Shown: positions 44,401-56,400 of the stretch, piece after piece | Layout: the number at the start of each line of letters is the position of its first letter | How positions within the stretch are numbered: position 1 is the first letter of the stretch | Assembly: GCF_000003605.2 (NCBI RefSeq) | Contig: NW_003134352.1 | Location: 187,978-251,977 of the forward strand | Direction: 5' to 3' | From: Saccoglossus kowalevskii | Lineage: Eukaryota; Hemichordata; Enteropneusta; Harrimaniidae | DNA length: 64,000 nucleotides | The notes under the pieces: generated by a model | Seen by the model: the letters and a program-made list of their open reading frames with translations, nothing else | The model's database searches: none | Told to the model about the DNA's origin: nothing | Made by a program: the position numbers and the translations under genes

Positions 44401-47400
44401 AATACTAAGGGGCTGAAAAAACTCACTAGGGATGGCAATAAAGTGTGGACCCCCCTCTCCCATGATACACCACTGAAAGAAGTACAGCCTGGGCGGAAAT
44501 GCCTATATAAAAACAAAAGGGACTGAGAAACTGGCCTCAAGTTCATGAAAAACAAAGGAAGTACTGGTTGCTGGGTAAAACAGACCTAATATACCTCTGG
44601 GTGAAAGAGTGTCAAATATATTTAAGTTCGCATTGACGTCTAGTGGTATTGTTTGTTAATGACTCATGCTATCATCTTCCCTTCCCATGCTGTAATTTTC
44701 TCTACCCTTTCCAGTCCATGCTGTGATTTTCTCTACCCTTTCCAGTTCATCTTCCAATCTTATGCTGTGCCCACCCTTACATGACAGAGGTTTCACAAAT
44801 ACATTTAATAGCAAGCCATCATTCCGTAACAATAGGTCAAAATAAATAAAAAGGTTCTTGGCAGTGCGAAGGGGGATGGTTGTTGAGAGACCAGAAAGTA
44901 GACCGCCAATTTGGGCTTGTAGCCGCGTCCTGTTCGATATGGGACACATAGTGACGTATACAACGCGTGTAAAATACATTGTTTATTTACATGAAATTCG
45001 AACACTCGCTGTGCGACGACCACCGTGCTTTAATGAAACCCCTGCATGAACAGGGCAAGCCATATGTATGTATACATTATGTCCGGTATTACATCACACT
45101 TCGAAGATACACACATTATGCATGTGATAATCGTGTTTTTAGCCAGCCACCTGTCTGTCATTTTAGACAGGAACAAAATTTTATTTGAAGGCAAAATCTT
45201 CACAAATCTGTCTTATTTTTATTAAAAGTTTCCTAGAAATTACAAAATAGCCATATATAATCAACAAAAAATAGACTATGACTGCAGACCAGACTGGTGA
45301 TAATGTATTATACGTACCATGTTTGCTTACTCAACTTGAATCTAATATTTAAATTGAACCTATTGTATTTTGCAGTTGCTCTAAAGATTACAAAATTATC
45401 ACTTCCTGCCTGTGACGACCTACAGCTAGGAGAATATCATGATTTAATGGTTTCACATGTGGAAAGCCCTTTGCAGTTCTGGTGCAACCAGGTAAGACAG
45501 TCTACTCAGCTGGACCAATTGGTGAGTGAGATGACAAGTCATTATGACCAGCGCAGAACTACTTCTTTGGATGACTTGAAACCTGGAGAAGTCTGCGCTG
45601 CACTTTATACTGATGAGTCTTGGTACCGAGCCATTGTTAAGGATATCAGTCATACAAATGATATTACTGTCTTTTTCTGTGATTTTGGTAATACAGAAGT
45701 AGTCCCTGGTAAGTCTGTTAAAGCCCTGGATATCAAGTTTTCACATTTTCCCGTTCAAGCAATTGAGTGTGGTCTTCAAGGTGTTGGAGACTCTACAAAT
45801 GCAATGACCGAAACCTTCCAAGAAATGACAGCAGAGAAGCATTTAGTTGCGAAAGCACTAAAAAAAGAAGGTCTCAAAATATTGGTTGAGCTGTATGATA
45901 CAACAGGAGAAATTGATGTGAATATTAACAAGGAACTAGGAATACTTCAAAAACCTGATATAAAATCGATCAGTACTTCTGCAGATTCAGTTGCAGTGTC
46001 AGTAACGAAATTTCCCCAACGTGCAGTGACAATTGGACGTTCAGAAGAAGGGTATGTGTCATACATTGAAAGTGTTAATAAGTTTTATGTACAGTTGGTG
46101 ACTCAAGAGGAAGCACTCGGACGAATGATGAATGATCTTGAATCACAATGCTCAAATAGTACAAACTATGTTACTGAACTGAAATGTGGGATGCCCTGCT
46201 GTGCTAAATACTCGGCTGATGGAGCTTGGTATCGAGCTGAAGTTGTAGAAATCACTGGTGACCAAGTAAAAGTGTTGTTTGTTGATTATGGTAATACAGA
46301 GACAATTGTGAGGTCTGAGGTCAAGATGATCACACCACAGTTATGCAGTCTGCCACCATTTTCCATTGAATGCAAGTTGGATATTGACAGTATAGAATCC
46401 ATCACCGAGGTGTACAACTCCTTCTCAGAACTAACTTTGGAAAAGACGCTCAGTGTGACTTTCCTGAACTCTGATCAACCTTGTAAAGTTACCCTCATTC
46501 ATGAAAACCAGAACATTAATGAAGAAATTGTGAAGAGGTTTCAACCAGTTGTTGAGGCACCTGCAATCATTGAGACAAGTCATGTAAAACCACAACCAAC
46601 TAATGCAACACAAAAGGAAATCATGTATCCCTCTCGTGAACTTGAGACTGGATGTCCAATTGATGGTTATGTTTCCTATATTGAATCCGCCAAGAAATTC
46701 TACATACAGCTAGCATGTGAGGAAGAGAGACTGGGTACCTTGATGTCAGATGTTGAGGCAGAATACAGCACTGCTAGTAAAGATGCTATCATTGAACTGA
46801 AATGTGGAATGCCCTGCTGTGCTAAATACTCGACTGATGGAGCTTGGTATCGAGCTGAAGTTGTAGAAATCACTGGTGACCAAGTAAAAGTGTTGTTTGT
46901 TGATTATGGTAATACAGAGACAATAGTAGGACCGGAAGTCAAGATGATCTCACCACAGTTATGCAGTCTGCCACCATTTTCTATTGAATGCAAGTTGGAT
47001 ATTGACAGGATAGAATCCACCACCGAGGTGTACAACTGCTTCTCAGAACTAACTTTGGAAAAGACGCTCAGTGTGACTTTCCTGAACTCTGATCAACCTT
47101 GTAAAGTTACCCTCATTCATGAAAACCAGAACATTAATGAAGAAATTGTGAAGAGGTTTCAACCAGTTGTTGAGGCACCTGCAATCATTGAGACAAGTCA
47201 TGTAAAACCACAACCAACTAATGCAACACAAAAGGAAATCATGTATCCCTCTCGTGAACTTGAGACTGGATGTCCAATTGATGGTTATGTTTCCTATATT
47301 GAATCCGCCAAGAAATTCTACATACAGCTAGCATGTGAGGAAGAGAGACTGGGTACTTTGATGTCAGATGTTGAGGCAGAATACAGTACCGCTAGCAAAG

Positions 47401-50400
47401 ATGCCATCATTGAACTGAAATGTGGAATGCCCTGCTGTGCTAAATACTCGGCTGATGGAGCTTGGTATCGAGCTGAAGTTGTAGAAATCACTGGTGACCA
47501 AGTAAAAGTGTTGTTTGTTGATTATGGTAATACAGAGACAATTGTGAGGTCTGAGGTCAAGTTGATCACACCACAGTTATGCAGTCTGCCACCATTTTCC
47601 ATTGAATGCAAGTTGGATATTGACAGGATAGAATCCACCACCGAGGTGTACAACTCCTTCTCAGAACTAACTTTGGAAAAGACGCTCAGTGTGACTTTCC
47701 TGAACTCTGATCAACCTTGTAAAGTTACCCTCATTCATGAAAACCAGAACATTAAGGACACAATTGTGAAGAGGTTTCAACCAGTTGTTGAGACACCTGC
47801 ACCAAAACAGATTCAGGAACCACAAGTAGCTCAGTCATACGCATCACGTACTGTAGAGACTGGACTTCCAATTGATGGTTATGTTTCCTATATTGAAAGC
47901 ACCAAGAAATTCTACATACAACTAGCATGTGAGGAAGAGAGACTGGGTACCTTGATGTCAGATGTTGATGCAGAGTACAGTACTGCTAGCAAAGAGACTA
48001 TCATTGAACTGAAATGTGGGATGCCTTGCTGTACTAAATACTCTGATGGAGCTTGGTATCGAGCTGAAGTTGTAGAAATCACTGGAGACAAAGTTAAAGT
48101 GTTGTTTGTTGATTATGGTAATACAGAGACAATTGTAAGGTCTGAAGTCAAGATGATCACTCCACAGTTATGCAGTCTGCCACCATTTTCCATTGAGTGC
48201 ATGCTTGATATTTCAAGCATTGATTCATCTCCAGATGTGTACACGCATTTCTCAGCACTGACTTTAGAGAAGACTCTCAGTGTATTGTTTCTTGATGAGC
48301 AGCATCCATACAGAGTTTCATTGAACCATGATAATCAAAACATTAACAGAAAAATGGCAGACAAGTTTTATTCTCCTAATGATGAAAATAAACTTGCCAG
48401 TCATGAAGATAGATTCACCAAGATGGTCTTCCAAGTTGGGCAGGTTGAAGAAGTTTTTATCTCCTCAGTTGTATGTCCATGGAACTTCCATTGTCAGTTA
48501 GCAAATGCAGGTACTCAACTGACAGATTTGATGGAAGAAATCCAAGCATATAGTACTAATGTTGAGAATGAGTCAGCTATGGAAGTGGTCATGGTTCAAA
48601 TGCCATGTTTGGCTCTATTTTCTGATGGTCAGTGGTATCGCGGAAGTATAGCCGAAATTCATGAGTCTTCATATTCAATATACTTTGTTGATTATGGAAA
48701 CTCACAGGAATGTTCATTTAAAGATGTGCGTGCCATCTCAATCAAATTTTTACAACTAGAAGAACAGGCCATTGCATGTTGTCTCTCTGGAGTTCAGAAA
48801 AAATCCAACACATGGCCTCATGAGGCGGAAGTCCGATTTGAGGAACTTGTGCTGGAAAAGAGCCTGACAGCCAAAGTTGTGGCTTCTGGTATTGAGAGTT
48901 TAGATGTTGACTTATTTGATGAAGAGATATCAGTATCAGAGCAGATGCTTGTTGAGGGATTGGTGGAGAGGAGAGTGATTAAAGACAAAGAAACCTCTTT
49001 GGAAAATCATACAAATAAGGATGATGCTGGAGAAAGTCATGAAGTCCATCTTAAAGAGGAAGATGGGTGTTTGGACTTGGAGAAACAGATATTAACTGCT
49101 GAAGGGGATGAAGAAACTGTACTTGATACTGCTGTGATAGAGGCTAGTGGCGAGAAAGAGTCTGAACAGCCTACTCTAGAAGACCTTGCTGGCCAGCCCA
49201 CTCCAGAAGAACCTTCTGGCTCACAAGAGGAACCTGCTGGCTCTCAAGAAGTTCTGCCATCAGATGCTGATCTAGGCAAGACTGGCCTAATCAACAAACT
49301 GCAGCCTCTACCAGCTAGTGTTCCTGAACTATCCTTCTCTATTGCTGAGATGGAATTGGGTGGCAGTGAAGAAGTTTACGTCATCAAGGTAGTTTCTGCA
49401 CCCAAGATATACTGCCAGCTGAGTAGATTGAGTTTAGTTCTTCAGTCCCTGTCTGTTACTTTGCAGGATGATTACTCCAAGATTGAAATTGGAGAGCTTC
49501 TAATGGCAGAATTGGAAGTTGGCACTCCATGTATGGTGTTGAGTATGGCTGATGCTCAATGGAAGCGTGCCATAACCACAGGAATCATAGATGACTCCAA
49601 TGTTGAAGTCTTCTTCGTTGACTATGGTAACACTGCAGTTGTTCCTGCAGACCACCTTAGACTCATAAAGCTTGAGTATTTGAAGATTCCAGCCATGGCC
49701 ATAAAGTGTTACATCCGGGAAATCATCCAGTCAGGGACTATTTCGTCTAGTAATATCACATCTTTGTTGCACGATCAGCTTAATGGAAAGCCATTTACAG
49801 CTAAAGTTCTTCAGCAGCCATACACAGGTGTTTACCTGGTGGAGTTGTACGACAAAGGCACCAATGTAGGCCAGTCATTTCTTGATAGTATCAAACCTAC
49901 AACTGAACATTTGAAGAAACCGGTTGTTGAGACGCACATTATTGAGTTTGCGCAGTCACCAGCTGGAAAGGAGAAAGGTAAATGTAGGATGGTGTCAAAC
50001 GATGCCCAAAGCCCAGATTTGAATACTGGGATAGTGGATGTCCAGCCAAATATGCCATTGGATGAACTGTTGTCATATCCTCAACCAGACCGTCCTCTTG
50101 TATATCCTGCCAAAGAAGAGCTGCTGAAGTCTGTAGTATCCCATCTAATGCCAGACATTATTGGTTCAGATACTCAGTTGACGTTCCTCACGCAAATGTC
50201 ACCAAGTAACTTCATCTGCCAGTTTGCTGAAACTGCAGAAGAGCTGAAAACTGTTACTCAGAAGGTGAATGATTTTTGTAATGGAAAACATAGCACTGTT
50301 CTAAATGAGCCGCTCCCTGGTACGCCATGCTTAGCTCAGTTTCCTCATCATGGTCCATGGTATCGTGCTGTGATCATTGCTATTTCTGATGTTGAGTGTG

Positions 50401-53400
50401 AGGTCTATTTTATGGATTATGCTAACACTGAAACTGTTCCTCTGACTCATCTCCGGATCATTCCATCTGAGATGTTTGAAGTTACTGCCCAAGCCCTGAA
50501 GTTTTGTCTTGCAGATGTGCAACCAATTGATAATGACTGGACAGATGATGCTAAAACACTATTTGAAGGCAAGTATGATCAAATTCCTCATTTTGGTACC
50601 ACATTTTTCCACAATATATGTCTTAATGAACCTAATTTCCTGTTGTCTACAGGTCTTGATCAACCTGTTTTTTTTTTAATGGACAGTTTATTTTGGCATT
50701 CATAGCATTATTTAAGGTTTATGAAATGCAATGTATGGATCTTTCTGAAGGCATTGTGCTGGTTGATCAAATGTCCGAAAATATTGACCTGCATATATCA
50801 GATATGCACTTATGCGATTCAGCAAACTTCAAAGAAAACCATGAACCCTGTTAAGTAATTACCAATTTCGGTCATACCACAATATCTGGGTGGCCACTTT
50901 TTTAGCCCCGTTGTCGACTTATCGTATGAGTGATTGTCCGTCGTCGTCCGCATCAACTTTTTAGCTCCGCTGTCGACTTTGTCGAGCGGAGCTTATCATA
51001 TGAGTGATTGTCCGTCGTCCGTGTCAATGTTTTACTTTTTTGACTTCTTCTTGAAAACTACAAGCCTGAATGCTTTGATACTTGGTGTATATGTACCTTG
51101 GGTAGACCTCTCTTAGGTTTGTTCATTTCATGTTGATATCTTCAATTCTCTAATTTTGGTGAATATTTTTGTCATTTTTGGTAAAAAGTGATATTTTCGA
51201 CTTCTTGTTAAAAAACGCAAGTCCAATTGCTTTGATATTACATATATAGGTACTACATGTGGACCTCTCTCAGATTTGTTCATTTTGTAATGATATCTTT
51301 AATTCTCTAATTTTGGTGAATATTTTTGTCATTTTTGGTAAAAAGTGATATTTTCGACTTCTTGTTAAAAACCGCAAGTCCGATTGTTTTGATATTACAT
51401 ATATAGGTACTACATGTGGCCCTCTCTCAGATTTGTTCATTTGATGATCATATCTTCAATGATTATTTTTGTGTTTTTTGGTAAAAAGTAATATTTTCGA
51501 ATTCTTGTTGAAAATAGCAAGGTTGATTGTTCATTTTCTAATGATATCTTCAGTTTTTATTAATTGCAATGTGCATTGCTAACAGTGGAGCTATCTCAGC
51601 TGACAGGCTGCTTGTTCACTATCATTTTTAAAATGTTTTGCTCATTTGCAGAATGGTGCAAGGATAAATTACTAACAGCAAGAGTTGTGAGTATAAGCTC
51701 AGACAAGAAAGTTCAAGTCAAGTTGTATGATGTCAATAATACAGATATTAGTAAGATTCTGATATCAAAAAATTATGCCAAACCTTTAGGCGCTGTGAAG
51801 AAAGGTTAGTGGTTTAAGTATTAAGCAGGGACCTGGCTAATGAGTAAAATATGTGAATATTTTATAAGCTTTAAAAATTATTTTGCTTGCAGAAGGTACA
51901 ATTAAATAAAAGATAACAAAGAGGCAGGGAATCAAAACTTGTTTCCATGGAAACAATGACTTTGTGTTAAACCCTACTCTGGCATACATAAAACTTAGGT
52001 TTTCAATTCAAAAATTAGTTTGGGTACCACAATTTTTTTCATACAAAAAACAGTCACAAGGTATAAATTCCCTAAATGTCAGGATATTCCTGCATCAGAA
52101 AGGTTAGCAGTGACCATCTTCAAATAAATAGATAAAACAATAAGGTTAGGCAACCATGGTGATGTGTGATCAAGATCCCATTGATAATAAAACATGAGGT
52201 AATGAGGTGAAATAAATGTAAGGGTGTATGCAAAGACACAAAATGTTATTTTTATACTCTGTATATGTGTGTAATTGTAATATATGTTCTCTTCAGACCC
52301 TCTTACTTTTGGGTTGAAATATATGCGTACTAATTACTTAATTTGCATCATTATTTGCAGATAATATTTTGGCTAATTTGACACTGTTTCACTTGTATCC
52401 TAAAAACTACACAACATATTTCAACAAAACTTGGTTCATATATCACAGGCTTTTATTAATTGCTTCATTTGCATATTGAATCGTCTATTTTAAAATTTGT
52501 CTTGGTTTTTGACTCCTGTGTGCAAAGAACACAATTGGAGTGTTTGCGGGTAGTGCATTCGCTTCTGTTTATTACCACCCACTCATAAAATTGTAATAAA
52601 ACTAGTAAATACAGTATTCTGTATTTGTACTTCATGCCTCCAATACCTTCAGCACATAGGATATAGTTCCAGAAAGGTAAATGCAGTTTACAATATAGAT
52701 GATAGGTGAGAAAAGTTTGCATTTTTTCCCATGTTTGATATCTGTGTGATGTGATTGAAATAATACGATGGATTTGAGTCAGGTGATTTGTTGCTTACTT
52801 ATTTATTTGTATGAGAGGTGCCTTTGTGTGAATACCTTTGTTCTGTGAGTGGATTTTAACCAATGTGAAACTCTTACTTACATCTTCAACTGGTGATACC
52901 GCATAGTTATGCTTAGAGTTTGTTCGGTTGCAGAGCCTGTCACATTGTCAGAAAGTGCCAACCAAGAAAACATAGATGAAAAAAGCATTGTAGATGCAGC
53001 TATTGCCTTGGCAACAGTGCATCCACCTGAAGGTGTGAATTATGACGAAGATATAAGTGGTGAAGAAATAGTTTTACAAATGGGGAATGTGAGTGAATTA
53101 GAAGTTGCCATGGCAACCAATGCTAAAGCAGATGGTTGCCAGAGTGATTCTACAGCTGTACAGGAACATGATGTATGGGGAGATAGTGACGATAGACTGC
53201 TTGATACAACGCAGGAAACAATCCCTGAAGCATTACAGAGTGAAACAGTGATAGAGATGACAAATGCAGATAAAATCGCATTGCAAAGCGATACGAGTGA
53301 AGATTTTCTTGAGAAGAGTGATGTTAGCATTCAAGAAAAAGAGAGATCTGAAGTCAAGGAGGGTGTTAAATTGTTTGGTACACCTCAGAGCGAAGATTTT

Positions 53401-56400
53401 CTTGAAACTGAGCAGACTGGAAAGAATGTTGAATCAAAAAAAGCTGAAAAATCTTCAGGTAAGGAGGGTGATAAATTGTTAGATATGCCATTGAGCAATT
53501 GGAGTGAAGATTTCCTTGAAACTGAACGGGCTGGAAAGAATGTTGAATCAGGAAAAAATGGTGCAAGATCGGAAATTGAGGATGGTGATGAATTGTGTGA
53601 TACACCACAGAGCAATTGTAGTAATGATTTTCTTGAAAGTGCACACAATGAAAACAAGAATGTTGACACAGACACTGCAAAGTCAGAAACCATTTTTGAG
53701 ACACTGCGAAGTAAAGATTTTCTAAAAGCAGATGTGGCTGCAAATGAAAATGTTGATTCTGAAAAAGATGGAGAAGGATCAGGAAATACGGAGGTTGATG
53801 AGTTTTGTGAGGATTTTCTGGACAGTATTGATGATGGAACCTTGCAAAAAAAACTACCAGACACGAGAGACTGGGCAATATATGAAGATTCCACTCCTGT
53901 GAAAGCAATACCGAAAATAAACATAATATCAGTTTCTGACAACACCAATTCTTGTGACATTTCTGACTACACTGAAGATCTTGAAGAGGACAGCATAGAA
54001 GGCGATAGTCAGTATGTTGCCATGGAGACAAAGATGAAAGAACCAGATGAAGGTATAGGTGAATGTGACACAGACTTAGTTATGAACACAATGATGGTAG
54101 AGGCTACCTCTCAAGACGTTAGCACAAAAATTGAATTTGGTGAGGATATTTCTTCAGAAAAAAAAGATGGCTATGAACATTTGGGAAAGATCGATAGCAG
54201 AGTACTTGATGGAGCAGGTGATGGGCTCTGTACAGATAAGACCGTTTTGGAAACAGATGTCATTGTGGCCACTGTTGACTGTGCTGGTGACAGAAGAAAA
54301 TTGGTGAAGCTCATACCAGAGGAGTTGGGATGGACTGAGAGTACAACCAGTCTGAGCGATATCAGGAAGCTCTCCTCACTAGAAATGGCAGAGGATGTTG
54401 TAGACAGATCCGAGACTGAACTGCCAAGGGGAAAGACTAGTGGTGATAGTGGGGTATCTGAGGTTCCTGGCGAAGGGGAGTGGTCAAGCCCTGGAAAGAC
54501 AGCTGATGCTGAGATGATGAGTTTGTTTGTCGTGACAGAAGCCAAACCTGGTGATATAAGTGAACACAGTGGTGTGTTTAGTGATGAGAATACTGTGGGG
54601 GATGACAATGGGCAGAAAAAAGGTAAGAAATCTATTTTGTAAGAGGTAGTAATCTTTGCTGAAATAAAAATTATACTATTCATATTTACATATCCTACAG
54701 GTTTCTAAATGTATATTTATTTGTTAACATGAAGGTCATGTTGGGTCAGTATTATAATATCTGATGAAAAATCTGTTCGTATGGACAAATGTTGGTGATG
54801 AAATTTGTAATTTTATACTGTCTAGAATTGTAATATCTAGTTTAAATGCGATTATACTGCCCTCTTACATTTTATTTTGGAAAATGTCTAGATCAAATTC
54901 CAGTGATAATGAAATTTGGGATTATACAGCCTGCCCCCTAGCATTGTATTATGGAGAATGTCTAGATCAAATGCAAGTGAGAATGGAATTTTAAATTATA
55001 CTGCCCTCTAACATTGTATTATGGAGAATGTCTAGGTCAAATGCGAGTGATGATGAAATTTGTGGTTATACCGCCCTCTAGCAATGTGTTATGGAAGATG
55101 GCACCTGAATTATGATCATCACACTGCCACACTATGAATAACTCATTACTGCTATCCTCCCTTAATTGGAGTACATGTACCATCAGCGATTCCAGTCTGG
55201 AGCTACTTCATCTTCTCATGACCTGAAGTTTTCTAAACTATTTTTCACTTGAACCATATTCTTGAAATACATATATTGTATGTGCATGTAAGCCAACAGT
55301 TGCACTTATTCTGGATCAATAAACTAAGACTTATTACCATAGTTGCACCTTTGTCATTTACATAAGGGTATATGATATCCACAATTAATAATCTTTTCTT
55401 TCAGTTATGCCTATAATCAAATTTATTGAATATATTCTGCACATCACTAATATTTAATGTATCATTTTGATTATCGTGCTACATGTAATTTGAAATGATA
55501 ATCAAGTAAAATGGGTGTTTTGTACTCTTTATGCTGTTCTTGCACTTGCACATGCATCTTTTCCGTCTTTTTCTTTTGCAGATTTAGTTAATAAATTCGT
55601 AGATGACATCATCGAGAAAGCTGCTAGAGCAGAGATTAGTGTAGGAGACAGTTGCATTTCACAAAAAAGCTCCCCAGGTTTAAGATCAGTGTTAGCATTC
55701 TGTGAAGATGAATACAAGCACACTGAGGATAGCATAGTTGTTGAAAGTACTGATTCAAGAGTCGAAAGGGATTGGCGTTTAGTTGCTATCACAGAACACA
55801 CTGCAGACGAGGTGAAAGATGCATGTATGGATTCACAGATCTGTGTAGTAGCGGATAGCAAGGTTATAGATAAGGTTGTAAGTGGATACCAAGCTGGTGC
55901 TATAGGTGATCACAGCCAAGAAGGCCATTCTGAGGCTGTAGGTTATAGCGACTATGTAGGCACTGTGACAACCTCTTTTGATTCCAATGATTTTGTAAAC
56001 ACTGAAGTCCAGGATAGGGTTATAGATAACCAGACTGTAGATGATAATGACTTGGTAGATGCAGAAAGTCAGGTTGTAGATTACAGTGATTTTGTAGATG
56101 CAGAAGGAAAGGCTATAGATGATAGTAACTTTGTAGATGCAGAAGGAAAGGCTATAGATGATAGTAACTTTGTAGATGCAGAAGGAAAGGCTATAGATGA
56201 TAGTAACTTTGTAGATACAGAAAGAAAGGCTATAGATGATAGTAACTTTGTAGATGCAGAAGGAAAGGCTACAGATCATAGTAACTTTGTAGATGCAGAA
56301 GGAAAGGCTATAGATGCTAGTGCTTCAATAGATACAGAAGGAAAGGCTATAGATGATAGTGTTTTCATAGATACAGAAGGAAAGATTACAGATGATAGTA

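Noticed and set aside
44148-44555. Minus-strand hydrophobic frame of 135 residues
   Set aside because: Phe/Leu/Ser-rich as expected from A-rich sequence read backwards; no start context, neighbours or motif.
53366-54031. Minus-strand frames of about 190-220 residues
   Set aside because: Antisense shadow of the acidic exon 5, whose codon bias keeps the other strand open.
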